Positions 43,030 through 51,863 of a DNA stretch of 64,000 nucleotides are shown here, piece after piece. The notes beneath the pieces were generated by a model. It made no database searches and was not told the origin of the DNA. It worked only from the letters and a program-made list of their open reading frames with translations. Source of the stretch: Psychrobacillus sp048572895. GTDB lineage: Bacteria > Bacillota > Bacilli > Bacillales_A > Planococcaceae. Numbering within the stretch: the first letter of the stretch is position 1; the number at the start of each line of letters is the position of its first letter. The translations under genes were made by a program, and so were the position numbers. The DNA lies in the NCBI RefSeq assembly GCF_048572895.1, contig NZ_CP183878.1, positions 3,348,001-3,412,000 of the forward strand, given 5' to 3'.

Positions 43030-43139
43030 ATAACAAAACCCCTTTTAAAAATATGTAATATAATTGAAACACACTATACGTTTATAATTACCCAAAAACG
43101 GATAAACAAACATAGATATTATGTTTTGGAGGAAGTTTT

Positions 43140-44186
43140 ATGGCTAACAAGCGATTAACATGGGTTGATGTAACAAAAGGTTTTTTAATGATATTAGTTG
43201 TTATCGGACATTATCCAGGTGACTTAGATTTTCCATTTATCACCTATATATACTGGTTTCATATGCCAGCTTTTTTCTTATTGAGTGGCTTATTCTTTAA
43301 AGAATTGAAAGAAGATCAAGACACAAAAAGCTCAATTAAAAAAAGATTTCTACAGCTAATAGTTCCTTACTTGTTTTTTCTATTAGCTATTACAACTATT
43401 CGATACGGGATGGAGCTTGCGGGAGGTAATTTTGATATAACCTGGTACTTGCAAGATTTATGGAAACTAGTAATTGCAGGTCGTTTTGCACGTGGTGCTT
43501 ATGGAGTTTTCTGGTTCGTAACGACATTATTCTTTACTTATTTATTATTCATGATGATGACAAAGTATTTAAGTCGTGTCAAGCAAATTGGATTGTTAAT
43601 TGTCTTTTATATTGTTGCACATTTAGAAAGCATATTCGCTATGCAATATATTAGCGGTGCTCCAGCCGAAGCCTCACAAACAATCCCTATGCTTTGGAAC
43701 CTAGACGTCGTTCTAATGGCAATCGTCTACTTTGCTCTTGGATATTACGCCAAATCGTTTTGGATGAACATCACGAAGACTTGGCTTATAGGATCTCTGA
43801 TCATTGCAATCACTGCAATAATAACAGATAAACTTGGTTTTATTGATTATCATTTAAGTATGAAGTTCTTGCGATATGAACATTTACTGCTCGATTTAAT
43901 CATTCCAATTGCGTTTATTATCGTCATTCTAGCCCTGTTCCAAAGAATTACTGCAATTCTATCGCTAGATTGGTTGGCAAAAATAGAAAAACACTCAATC
44001 TCTATTATGTATTTACATATTTTTACCGATATTATCCTGAATGATTATTTCCAATACGGCATTATTGGCTTTACAACCCTAGGGATAATCATCCCAATTA
44101 CAGCGTCCATCGTCATTCAAAAAATGATTCCATATGGAAAGTTCTTCTTAGGAGATATCCGAGCGAAGAAACCTATTCAAATCTAA
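43140..44186 (+). CDS. Acyltransferase 3 family membrane protein
   Basis: 348 residues with about ten hydrophobic spans. RLTWVDVTKGFLMILVVIGH carries the conserved His of this family, followed by WFHMPAFFLLSGLFF. Related to fucose 4-O-acetylase/OatA-type transferases that acylate cell-surface sugars; the extracellular SGNH domain of OatA is absent. TTTGGAGGAAGTTTT before the ATG. It lies divergent from a SGNH esterase, which may or may not be functionally linked. Confidence 0.87.
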   Translation: MANKRLTWVDVTKGFLMILVVIGHYPGDLDFPFITYIYWFHMPAFFLLSGLFFKELKEDQDTKSSIKKRFLQLIVPYLFFLLAITTIRYGMELAGGNFDITWYLQDLWKLVIAGRFARGAYGVFWFVTTLFFTYLLFMMMTKYLSRVKQIGLLIVFYIVAHLESIFAMQYISGAPAEASQTIPMLWNLDVVLMAIVYFALGYYAKSFWMNITKTWLIGSLIIAITAIITDKLGFIDYHLSMKFLRYEHLLLDLIIPIAFIIVILALFQRITAILSLDWLAKIEKHSISIMYLHIFTDIILNDYFQYGIIGFTTLGIIIPITASIVIQKMIPYGKFFLGDIRAKKPIQI

Positions 44187-44187
44187 T

Positions 44188-44231
44188 AAAAGCCCTAACA
44201 GAGCTAGTATCTTACTCTGTTAGGGCTTTTA
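44188..44231 (+). terminator. Terminator of acyltransferase gene
   Basis: AAAAGCCCTAACAGA and TCTGTTAGGGCTTTT form a perfect 15-bp stem. Confidence 0.92.
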
Positions 44232-44327
44232 CTTTTAGAAGAATTTTCCAGAAGTATCCATACTGTTAGCATATCAGCTACTTTGAATCGCAATAATGAA
44301 GGAAAACAGAACATTAGTTCTTATGTA

Positions 44328-44336
44328 TGTTATAAT
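44328..44336 (+). promoter_or_regulatory. Extended -10 promoter of toxin mRNA
   Basis: TGTTATAAT, an extended -10 element, about 60 bases before the toxin start. No clear -35 was found. Confidence 0.5.
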
Positions 44337-44397
44337 AAGTTGGCAATTACATAGTACGGTGGGCGGCTGGTCACTTTTTCCGTTAAGAGGTGTTGCC

Positions 44398-44505
44398 ATG
44401 ACAACATACCAGATGATGAGTTTGTTGATCCAGCTTAGTGCTGTACTAATAGCAACCTTTTCCATTGTAGTGACCATTATCATTTTCTTTGTAAAAAAGA
44501 AATAA
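44398..44505 (+). CDS. Holin-like type I toxin peptide (TxpA/BsrG group)
   Basis: 35 residues: MTTYQMMSLLIQLSAVLIATF then SIVVTIIIFFVKKK, one membrane span with a basic tail, as in small toxins of the putative holin-like/TxpA group. I choose this ATG over one 34 codons upstream because AAGAGGTGTTGCC precedes it and the family starts MTTYE/Q. A hairpin in the 3' region and a promoter on the opposite strand complete a toxin-antisense layout. The toxin would damage the membrane if not silenced. Confidence 0.75.
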   Translation: MTTYQMMSLLIQLSAVLIATFSIVVTIIIFFVKKK

Positions 44506-44612
44506 CCGTCCCCTGAGCTAAAGGTTGACGGTTATTCTGAACTTGGACCAACCGCTCTTTCTGCGGTATGTAATTGCAGACTGGGTATTCGCGTATCCAG
44601 TCTTTATAGTCT
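44490..44612 (-). ncRNA. Predicted antisense antitoxin RNA
   Basis: From a promoter at 44619-44647, an RNA of about 120 bases would run over the toxin mRNA 3' end. Its own terminator would be AATAACCGTC...GACGGTTATT followed by TCTTTTTT near 44495-44540. Positions are inferred; no transcript data. Confidence 0.6.
44578..44606 (+). terminator. Terminator of toxin mRNA
   Basis: AGACTGGGTA/TATCCAGTCT stem with a short TTTATA tail, inside the region shared with the antisense RNA. Confidence 0.55.
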
Positions 44613-44618
44613 ATGTTC

Positions 44619-44647
44619 ATTATATACAGAATGACTAGCGCATTCAA
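44619..44647 (-). promoter_or_regulatory. Promoter of the antisense RNA
   Basis: Minus strand TTGAAT (44642-44647), exactly 17 bases, TATAAT (44619-44624); a near-consensus sigma-A promoter pointing toward the toxin. Confidence 0.7.
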
Positions 44648-44674
44648 CCTATAAAGGTCTTTAGAACTTTTGGC

Positions 44675-45583
44675 TTAGTGGAAAACAATCGTCTTATTAC
44701 CTTCGACAATAATACGATTTTCTAAATGCCACTTAACTGCTTTTGCTAATACTCGACGTTCGATAGTACGACCAATTTTTTTTAACTCCACTACATCATC
44801 ACGATGATCTACCCGCTCTACGTCTTGTTCGATAATAGGACCTTCATCCAAATTATTTGTTACATAATGAGAAGTAGCACCAATCAGTTTTACTCCACGT
44901 TCATAGGCTCGCTCATATGGACCGGCCCCGATGAATGCTGGTAAGAACGAATGGTGGATATTGATAATTCGATTTTCAAAATGATCCACAAACTCTGGTG
45001 TTAATATTTGCATATAACGAGCCAGAATTAGTAAGTCAACATTGTATTGTTCCATTAAGTGAATTTGTTCAGCTTCCACTTGTTTTCGAATGTCTTTGTT
45101 TGCTGGGATATAATGATATGGTATGCCTAATGCTTCAACAAATGGACGCGCGTCTTCGTGATTACTAATAACTACGACAATATCGGTTTCTAAATCCCCA
45201 TTTTGCCACTCCCATAGAAGTTCCATTAAACAATGTGGTTCCTTGGAAACAAAGATTGCTGAACGTGTACGCTCATGCAAATAGTTAAAACTATATTCCA
45301 TATTATGAACAGTAGCAATTTGTTCGAAATCCTTTTCCATTTGCGATGCCTTTTCGCGTAATCCATCACAATGATAAGCAATCCGTATAAAAAATGTACC
45401 GTTCTCTGGATTACTGGAGTACTGGCTAGACTCGATTATATTTGAATTATGTGCATATAGAAATGTAGATAATACAGAAACGATTCCTGGTTTATCGGGA
45501 CATTTAACTAGTAGGCGTCCTCGGTTTTGTAATTCGTTGTTTTGTTGCTGCAAATTACCTTTTACTTGCGTGTTTATCGACAT
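44675..45583 (-). CDS. purU: Formyltetrahydrofolate deformylase PurU
   Basis: 302 residues from ATG 45583 (MSINTQVKGNLQQQNNE), chosen for AGGAGCTGTTTAC upstream. An N-terminal ACT domain (RGRLLVKCPDKPGIVSVLS) is followed by the formyl-transferase fold with NIHHSFLPAFIGAGPY and the catalytic Asn-His-Asp set (ISNHEDAR, SHYVTNNLDEGPII). It releases formate from 10-formyl-THF, balancing the one-carbon pool. Stand-alone gene. Confidence 0.95.
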   Translation of the reverse strand: MSINTQVKGNLQQQNNELQNRGRLLVKCPDKPGIVSVLSTFLYAHNSNIIESSQYSSNPENGTFFIRIAYHCDGLREKASQMEKDFEQIATVHNMEYSFNYLHERTRSAIFVSKEPHCLMELLWEWQNGDLETDIVVVISNHEDARPFVEALGIPYHYIPANKDIRKQVEAEQIHLMEQYNVDLLILARYMQILTPEFVDHFENRIINIHHSFLPAFIGAGPYERAYERGVKLIGATSHYVTNNLDEGPIIEQDVERVDHRDDVVELKKIGRTIERRVLAKAVKWHLENRIIVEGNKTIVFH

Positions 45584-45726
45584 GTAAACAGCTCCTATTA
45601 TATCCATATTAATTTTCTTATTATGCAACATTCTTCACTTCTTCTCAACCCTTTAGCAAATTAAATGACTAAAGTAATGTCATAGAAAATTTCGTAAATC
45701 TAAATTAGCAGTAACCCCAAAAATAG

Positions 45727-45763
45727 AAGCTATCTCCCAACAGCCCAGAGATAGCTTCTTCGT
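45727..45763 (-). terminator. Terminator of siderophore-binding protein gene
   Basis: AGAAGCTATCTC and GAGATAGCTTCT form a 12-bp stem directly after the stop at 45767; the minus strand continues ATTTTTGG. Confidence 0.8.
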
Positions 45764-45766
45764 AAA

Positions 45767-46762
45767 TTATTTTACAATGCTCTTTAAAATATTGTCGATG
45801 ATTTGTCCGTTTGCAATTGTACCAGTATATAGCCAGCTTTCATCTGGTGAAAACTCATATACATTGCCGGCTTTTACAGCGGGTACGCTATTCCATAATG
45901 CATCACTTAAAGCAGCAGAACCACTTGTTGTATCACTGTTGATCAGGAACAAATGCTCTGCATCCAACTCAACTAATTTTTCTAATGAAATTTCACTCCA
46001 GTTACCAGTTGCACTTGCAGAGATTTCCTTCACTACTGCGGGTATCTTCAAACCTAAATCACCATACATTACAGCACCACTAGATAGATTTTCTCCTACT
46101 ACGAAGAATTTTCCACCTACTAACCATACTGCTGCTACTGAAGGATTTCCTACTTCTGCTTCAATCGTTGCTTTTGCTTCTGCAGCTTTTGCATCATAAT
46201 CATCCAATGCCTTTTGAGCTTCAGCTTCTTTACCAAATACTTCCCCTACACGTTTTAACTCATCGCGCCAATCATTGTTTACTTCTGTTCCGATTACATA
46301 TGTTGGAGCAATTTTACTGTACTGTTCGTATTTGCCCCCCTCGACCATGCTTGCTGAGTCCATAATGATCAAATCTGGTGCATATTCTTGAACCGCTTCG
46401 AATGGTAGATCATAAGGGATCATAGGAACGTCTTTTAGGCTATCTTGCAGATATCCTTGAATGCTAGCTCCGTCATTTACACTCCATTGTGCTACAGGTG
46501 TTATTCCTAATGCGACTAAATTATCTTCTAAGTATGAAGCTAGTACGCGTTTTGGGTTAGCTGGTATTACTACTTCGTTACCCATCGCATCTGTTAATGT
46601 ACGAGTATCACTTTCTTGTGTATCAGTAGCTTGTTCTTCTGTTTGGTCTGTTGAAGACTGATCCTCCGTTGTTTCTTCGTCACCACAAGCAGCTAAAGTT
46701 AAAGCCAAAGCGCCCGCTCCTACTAATTGCATCCACTTATTTTTACCTAGTAAATTTTTCAT
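45767..46762 (-). CDS. Iron-siderophore ABC transporter substrate-binding lipoprotein
   Basis: 331 residues; lipoprotein signal GAGALALTLAAC with an acidic linker after the lipid Cys. FecB/FhuD-type fold: TRTLTDAMGNEVVIPANPKR and PDLIIMDSASM. Binds ferric siderophore outside the membrane. Divergent from two FecCD permease genes, with a Fur-type box in between. The arrangement resembles B. subtilis yfiY/yfiZ-yfhA (hydroxamate/citrate-type siderophores), but the exact ligand is open. Confidence 0.9.
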   Translation of the reverse strand: MKNLLGKNKWMQLVGAGALALTLAACGDEETTEDQSSTDQTEEQATDTQESDTRTLTDAMGNEVVIPANPKRVLASYLEDNLVALGITPVAQWSVNDGASIQGYLQDSLKDVPMIPYDLPFEAVQEYAPDLIIMDSASMVEGGKYEQYSKIAPTYVIGTEVNNDWRDELKRVGEVFGKEAEAQKALDDYDAKAAEAKATIEAEVGNPSVAAVWLVGGKFFVVGENLSSGAVMYGDLGLKIPAVVKEISASATGNWSEISLEKLVELDAEHLFLINSDTTSGSAALSDALWNSVPAVKAGNVYEFSPDESWLYTGTIANGQIIDNILKSIVK

Positions 46763-46795
46763 GTTAATCTCCCTTTTGCTATGGTATAATTATTT

Positions 46796-46818
46796 TATTG
46801 ATAATGATTCTCGATTTC
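46796..46818. promoter_or_regulatory. Fur box between divergent siderophore transport genes
   Basis: TTGATAATGATTCTCGATTTCAA matches the 7-1-7 pattern TGATAATNATTATCA with two or three mismatches and lies between the two divergent units. Iron-dependent repression of both is likely. Confidence 0.72.
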
Positions 46819-46884
46819 AATTAGAATACAGAATCTGTTATTTGTCAATATTTAATTTTTATGAATGATGGAGATAATATACAT

Positions 46885-47925
46885 ATGAATAAAAAATTAA
46901 AGCATCTTAAAACTACTACGAGCGATTTAAAAAACCCATTCACTAGTTCTGTAGTAATTATTATCGGCATAGTGCTACTTGGACTTAGCATTATTGTGTC
47001 TATAAATTTTGGAGCCTCTAACTTAAGTTATCAGGATGTATGGAACGCTATTTTTCATTTTGATCAAGATAATTCATCCCATGTTATTATTCGTGAACTT
47101 CGACTGCCTCGTGCAGTTGCTGCTATTTGCGTTGGGGCGGCATTAGCAGTTTCTGGTGCAATCATGCAAGGGATGACACGAAATCCGCTGGCCTCTCCCT
47201 CCATAATGGGGGTTACATCGGGTTCGTCCTTCCTAATCGCCATTGCGCTTGCTGTTTTACCCGGTATAAGCTATTTGGGATTAATGATGTTCTCATTCGT
47301 TGGAGCTGGACTTGGTGCCGCTTTAGTATTTGGAATTTCCGCTATGGCAAAGGGTGGGGTTACTCCTGTGAAGTTAGCACTGGTCGGCTCAGCCATCACT
47401 TCCCTATTAAGCTCCCTATCTACAGCTATTGGTATTAAGTTCAATGTATCGAAGGATATCAGCTACTGGTATGCTGGAGGAGTTTCTAGCATTCAGCCGC
47501 AGCATGTTTTATTTGCCGCGCCTTTTATCGTTGTTGGGCTTATATTAGCATTGATGCTGTCGCGCTCTATCTCCGTGCTAAGTTTAGGAGAGGATGTCGC
47601 AAAAGGACTTGGTCAGCGAACTGGTTACATACAACTTTTAGGGACAATTGCCGTTCTTCTTTTAACTGGAGCTGCAGTCTCCATCGCAGGTATGATTGGA
47701 TTTGTAGGTCTTGTAATTCCTCACATCACTAGATTTTTAGTTGGAGTCGATTATCGTTGGATTATTCCTTGCTCTGCTATTTTAGGCGGATTATTATTGA
47801 TAACTGCAGATATCGTTGGACGTATGGTGAATCCCCCGTTTGAAACACCCGTCAGTGCAATAACTGCGCTTATTGGTGTGCCTTTCTTCCTCTATCTAGC
47901 ACGTAAAGAAGGGAGAGGACTATAA
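46885..47925 (+). CDS. FecCD-family siderophore permease (first)
   Basis: 346 residues from ATG 46885 (MNKKLKHLKTTTSDLK), with GGAGATAATATACAT upstream; an ATG 24 bases earlier is possible. About nine or ten spans. RELRLPRAVAAICVGAALAV, GAIMQGMTRNPLASPSIMG and GLVIPHITRFLVGVDYRW are FecCD/BtuC hallmarks. Forms a heterodimer with the next permease; the genes adjoin with a 1-base overlap. Confidence 0.92.
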   Translation: MNKKLKHLKTTTSDLKNPFTSSVVIIIGIVLLGLSIIVSINFGASNLSYQDVWNAIFHFDQDNSSHVIIRELRLPRAVAAICVGAALAVSGAIMQGMTRNPLASPSIMGVTSGSSFLIAIALAVLPGISYLGLMMFSFVGAGLGAALVFGISAMAKGGVTPVKLALVGSAITSLLSSLSTAIGIKFNVSKDISYWYAGGVSSIQPQHVLFAAPFIVVGLILALMLSRSISVLSLGEDVAKGLGQRTGYIQLLGTIAVLLLTGAAVSIAGMIGFVGLVIPHITRFLVGVDYRWIIPCSAILGGLLLITADIVGRMVNPPFETPVSAITALIGVPFFLYLARKEGRGL

Positions 47926-48950
47926 TGCTAAACACTTTATCTAAAAATGAAGCAAAGTATAAATTTTTCATGATCACTACCTTTGTTTTAATCATTGTTG
48001 CCGTTCTTATAAGTATTAATGCAGGATATATGAAAATACCGATTGCCGATGTTATTGCCACACTATTTGGAAATGGGACTCCTCAAAATGAACTAACTAT
48101 ATTCGAGTTCCGCTTACCTCGAATATTCATGGCCTTACTAGTTGGTTTGGGAATTTCTATATCTGGTGCTATTTTGCAAGGAATTTCTCAGAATCCCCTT
48201 GCCGATCCTGGTATTCTAGGAATCAACGCTGGTGCAGGCTTTACAGTTGTCCTTTATATGTTCTTTTTCCAAGGAACTATTTTTATAACAGGATGGCTGT
48301 CTATTTTCATCATGCCCTTCACAGCACTAATCGGTGGGTTTACTGCTGCGTTTCTTATTTACATTCTTTCCTGGAAAAATGGCAGAGTAACCCCGGTTCG
48401 GCTAATACTTGTCGGAATTGGGATTAACGCTGCATTTGGAGCAGGTCTAACCATTTTTCAGATGAAAATGGAACCGGTTAACTTTATGAAAGCTATTGTT
48501 TGGCTTTCTGGTAGTATTTGGGGAACGAATTGGACATTCGTATGGACGATTGCTCTTTGGTTAGTTGTTCTGATTCCAATCGTTCTTTATAAATCTCGAG
48601 TATTGGATGTTTTAAAGCTAGGGGACTCCATTGCCATAGGTGTCGGTGCCAATATTGAAAAAGAAAGGCGCTTCCTGCTTTTCATCTCTGTTGCTATAGC
48701 AGGTGTTTGTGTATCCGTAGGAGGAGGAATTACCTTTCTCGGTTTAATCGCCCCACATATAGCTAGACGTTTAGTAGGTGCCTCTCATGCCAAATCATTA
48801 CCTCTTTCAGCTTTGTTAGGAGCACTGTTATTATTACTTGCTGATACACTTGGTCGAGTCATTTTAGCACCGATGGAATTACCAGTTGGAATCGTTATCT
48901 CTGTTCTTGGTGCGCCTTATTTTATTTATCTGCTCATAAAAACTAATTAA
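47925..48950 (+). CDS. FecCD-family siderophore permease (second)
   Basis: 341 residues, nine or ten spans. FRLPRIFMALLVGLGISISG, GISQNPLADPGILGINAGAG and FLGLIAPHIARRLVGASHAK identify the family. AGGGAGAGGACTATA supplies the site inside the previous gene. No ATP-binding gene follows; the terminator at 48967 closes the unit, so the ATPase must come from elsewhere, as YusV does for several B. subtilis siderophore importers. Confidence 0.92.
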   Translation: MLNTLSKNEAKYKFFMITTFVLIIVAVLISINAGYMKIPIADVIATLFGNGTPQNELTIFEFRLPRIFMALLVGLGISISGAILQGISQNPLADPGILGINAGAGFTVVLYMFFFQGTIFITGWLSIFIMPFTALIGGFTAAFLIYILSWKNGRVTPVRLILVGIGINAAFGAGLTIFQMKMEPVNFMKAIVWLSGSIWGTNWTFVWTIALWLVVLIPIVLYKSRVLDVLKLGDSIAIGVGANIEKERRFLLFISVAIAGVCVSVGGGITFLGLIAPHIARRLVGASHAKSLPLSALLGALLLLLADTLGRVILAPMELPVGIVISVLGAPYFIYLLIKTN

Positions 48951-48966
48951 TCTACACCTTCTACAA

Positions 48967-49005
48967 AAAAATCCAGCTTAGCAATTAATTGCTAAGCTGG
49001 ATTTT
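48967..49005. terminator. Bidirectional terminator
   Basis: AAAATCCAGCTTAGCAAT and ATTGCTAAGCTGGATTTT form an 18-bp perfect stem between convergent genes. Confidence 0.95.
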
Positions 49006-49008
49006 GGT

Positions 49009-49764
49009 TTAATTGATTACTTTAATTTTTACTTCTTTGACTCCCCAAGCAATTGCATGGTCATATGAAGGGATAAATACATCAATTTTATTCCCTTTGA
49101 TAGCTCCTCCAGTGTCACCAGCTATTGCTTCTCCATAGCCTTCTACCCACACTTTGGTTCCTAGTGGGATTATCCGTGGATCTACGGCTATTACCTTTTG
49201 ATCAGGGTTGGCTCGCAAATCAATTCCGTATGCGGTTGTTCCTGTGCATCCTTCACAGTAAGCGGTATAAGCAGTAGCAGTTACAGTCATCTCTTCTCCA
49301 GAACTTGCCGGTTCTACTATTGAAGAGGACGCGGTTACTTTTGGTTTGTCACTCGTATCAGAAGGAGGGGAACTTCTAGCTACAGTTGATGCAACGGCTA
49401 CCTTATTAACAGGCTCAGGGATATCTTCCTTGCTTATTTTTAACACATCACCAGGGAAGATTAAATAGCCCTCAATATCATTCCATTCCATAAGCGATTC
49501 CAACGAAACACTATGCTCAAGGGCAATTCGAAATAGATTATCACCTTTTTCTACAGTGTATGTCTTAGGCTCAAATAGAAAATCATAAGCCAGTTCAAGA
49601 TTTAAAGCATCATCGAAAAGAATATAATCTGTCTCGCTATCTGACTTATATATATCATTTCCTTCTCCATCATTCGTGGCGACTAGAAAAGAGTCAGCCG
49701 CATACGTTACTGAGCTCATCGAAAAAGTAACGATTAAAATCATTAACATCGTTTTTGCTTTCAA
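49009..49764 (-). CDS. Secreted LysM and 3D-domain cell-wall protein (first of pair)
   Basis: 251 residues. Signal peptide ending VTYAADS; one LysM (YTVEKGDNLFRIALEHSVSL, about 90-135) that binds peptidoglycan; a Ser/Thr-rich linker; then a 3D domain (about 165-250) with MTVTATAYTAYCEGC, VDPRIIPLG, GDTGGAIKG and the Asp triad including KIDVFIPS. 3D domains are lytic-transglycosylase-like (MltA/Sps-type) hydrolase folds, as in YocH and YuiC. Paralogue of the gene at 49936. Confidence 0.88.
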   Translation of the reverse strand: MKAKTMLMILIVTFSMSSVTYAADSFLVATNDGEGNDIYKSDSETDYILFDDALNLELAYDFLFEPKTYTVEKGDNLFRIALEHSVSLESLMEWNDIEGYLIFPGDVLKISKEDIPEPVNKVAVASTVARSSPPSDTSDKPKVTASSSIVEPASSGEEMTVTATAYTAYCEGCTGTTAYGIDLRANPDQKVIAVDPRIIPLGTKVWVEGYGEAIAGDTGGAIKGNKIDVFIPSYDHAIAWGVKEVKIKVIN

Positions 49765-49869
49765 TACTAAATCCTCCTTACAAGCAATCTTTCAATCACT
49801 TTTAAATTTGACTAAGTATTGCCCAAAAACTTTGAAAAACAAACATTCGCACAAAATAAAAAGAAACCA

Positions 49870-49905
49870 CCCTTCCAAACAACTAAAATCTGTTTGGAAA
49901 AATGG
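49870..49905 (-). terminator. Possible terminator between the two LysM-3D genes
   Basis: TTCCAAACA/TGTTTGGAA stem; on the minus strand T-rich sequence begins about ten bases later, so it is weak. Confidence 0.4.
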
Positions 49906-49935
49906 CGTTTAAAACACATAATTTCCCATAGAAAA

Positions 49936-50571
49936 TTACTCCAAAATTTTCACCGTTATTATTTGTCTGCCCCACTCAATCGCCCCATCATAAGTAGGAA
50001 TGAATACATCAATTCGATTACCCTTTATCGCTCCCCCCGTATCTCCGGCAATCGCCTCTCCGTAGCCTTCCACCCACACTTTAGTACCGAGCGGAATAAC
50101 TGACGGATCCACTGCAATCACTTTTTCCTCTGGATTAGATCTTAGATCAATACCAAAAGCAGTTATTCCAATACAGCCATAGCAATAGGCGGTATAGGCA
50201 GTTGCCTCCACTGTCATCTCTATTCCCGGTCCATCTGGTGGTATAGAATCTGGGTGCTTAACCAATTCAGCATCTTTACTTAATACAAGCTGGTCTTTTG
50301 GATAGATCACATGATCAGTCAATCCATTCCACTCCATTAGTAAATCAACCGAAATATTATAAGTAGCTGCAATGTCATATAAGTTGTCCCCTTCTATGAC
50401 GGTATGTATAGATGAATCCGGAAGAATTATAGAACTTTCCTCAGAGTCAAGCATATCTCCCGTATGTTCATTCGATAAATTCACTTCGTTCACTAATGGT
50501 TCAGCTGCACTTACAGTAATAAAAGTCATACATAAAAAAATTAATGTAAAAATCGTAATTCTAGTATTCAA
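49936..50571 (-). CDS. Secreted LysM and 3D-domain cell-wall protein (second of pair)
   Basis: 211 residues with signal peptide (ending VSAAEP), one LysM (HTVIEGDNLYDIAATYNISV) and a C-terminal 3D domain almost identical in motif order to its neighbour (MTVEATAYTAYCYGC, VDPSVIPLG, GDTGGAIKG, RIDVFIPTYDGAIEWG). The linker is shorter. Likely a local duplication. GGTAGAACATTGAAT gives a moderate ribosome site. The gap 50572-51008 upstream has no gene I can support. Confidence 0.88.
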   Translation of the reverse strand: MNTRITIFTLIFLCMTFITVSAAEPLVNEVNLSNEHTGDMLDSEESSIILPDSSIHTVIEGDNLYDIAATYNISVDLLMEWNGLTDHVIYPKDQLVLSKDAELVKHPDSIPPDGPGIEMTVEATAYTAYCYGCIGITAFGIDLRSNPEEKVIAVDPSVIPLGTKVWVEGYGEAIAGDTGGAIKGNRIDVFIPTYDGAIEWGRQIITVKILE

Positions 50572-51008
50572 TGTTCTACCTCCAATATACTTTTCAATAA
50601 TCCCTTATATGTATTGCCCTTAAAACAAGTCATACAAACCTTTTTGTTAAGAAGTTGCTTTTGAAAGTAGTCTTTTGCCATAGTAAATGGTTTACCAGAA
50701 TTTCTAAAATCTAATTTCGTTGACTGTTTTAAAGTGCATCTAAACACATTTTTTATACTAGGATTTAAATGGAAATACATATATTTTTAAAATTAAGCTG
50801 CTTGCAATATATAAAAAAGTGTAGAAGAATCAAAGCGGACAGAAAAAAGATATGAGGAAAAACCTAAAATAGAAACAGTGGAAAATATTTCGCAGCTTTA
50901 TATTTTCTATTTATCTATTTAGTCGGTGCTTCTTACATATGAAACGTTGTATTTTTCTTATATATACCTGTTCACTCACCAAACATTACCATCGCACACA
51001 AAGTAAAA

Positions 51009-51025
51009 GTTTCAAATAGTGAAAC
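51009..51025 (+). promoter_or_regulatory. Inverted repeat, candidate IclR operator
   Basis: GTTTCA-AATAG-TGAAAC lies just upstream of the promoter of the IclR-type gene at 51091; autoregulation is plausible. Confidence 0.4.
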
Positions 51026-51039
51026 GTAAGTCAAATATT

Positions 51040-51068
51040 TTGAATTACTTTTAGTAACCTTCTATACT
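51040..51068 (+). promoter_or_regulatory. Promoter of the IclR-FMN reductase unit
   Basis: TTGAAT (51040-51045), 17-base spacer, TATACT (51063-51068), 22 bases before the gene start. Confidence 0.6.
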
Positions 51069-51090
51069 AACAAAGGACTGAGGTGATGAC

Positions 51091-51843
51091 ATGACACAAT
51101 ATGAAGTTTCGACATTGAAAAAAGGACTTCTCGTTTTAGAGCTTGTAAAAAAAAGCCAAGGTATTACGCTGAAGAAAATCACTGATGAACTGATGTTAAA
51201 TAAATCTACAGCCTTTCGTTTACTCGCAACACTTGAGGAAATGGATTATATTTATAAATTGCAAAATCAGTTTTACATTAATCATAAAATGTCTTGCGAA
51301 AGCTTTGAGCGACGTTCTTCAATGGATTGGACCTCTTTGCAAACGATTCATCAAATTGCAAAACAGCTACAAATGAGTACCTATGTAGGAAAAATGGATG
51401 GGACAGATCTTGTCATGGCTCAAGTTCTTCATGAACCTTTTTTGGCATCTGCGGATGAAGAGGTTGGCAACCGATCCAAATTACATCAATCCGCTTTAGG
51501 AAAAGTGATTTTAGCTAATTTACAGGAAGAACAATTAGAGTCGTTACTTGAAAAAATGTCCCTTGAACGTGTAACTAAAAACACATGTCAAGATTCACAG
51601 CTGTTTCGTTATCATTTAAAAGCTATTCGAGAGGTTGGATATGCATTTGATGATGAAGAGCGGATCGTTGGCATCCGTTGCATTGCACTACCCATTTTTC
51701 GAGATGGGGAAGTCATTGCTGCTTTAGCAATAGCCGCACCTGCTTCTCAAATTACTCGCAGCAATACGAAACGAATCGTGTCATCGTTAAAAACCGGCAG
51801 TCACACACTTACAATGGAAATTGAGAAAATTTCCGTTAAATAG
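51091..51843 (+). CDS. IclR-family transcriptional regulator (first)
   Basis: 250 residues. N-terminal winged helix (VSTLKKGLLVLELVKKSQGI, NKSTAFRLLATLEE) and C-terminal effector domain with LHQSALGKVILANL and VGIRCIALPIF. GACTGAGGTGATGAC precedes the ATG. It is followed at 20 bases by an FMN reductase and stands near catabolic genes, so a local regulator of aromatic or quinone metabolism is likely, but the effector is unknown. Confidence 0.9.
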   Translation: MTQYEVSTLKKGLLVLELVKKSQGITLKKITDELMLNKSTAFRLLATLEEMDYIYKLQNQFYINHKMSCESFERRSSMDWTSLQTIHQIAKQLQMSTYVGKMDGTDLVMAQVLHEPFLASADEEVGNRSKLHQSALGKVILANLQEEQLESLLEKMSLERVTKNTCQDSQLFRYHLKAIREVGYAFDDEERIVGIRCIALPIFRDGEVIAALAIAAPASQITRSNTKRIVSSLKTGSHTLTMEIEKISVK

Positions 51844-51863
51844 AATTTTGGAGGAATCGTATC

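Noticed and set aside
50568..50780. 70-codon minus-strand frame before the second LysM-3D gene
   Set aside because: No ribosome site, no recognisable sequence, and it overlaps the next start; kept out of the gene list.
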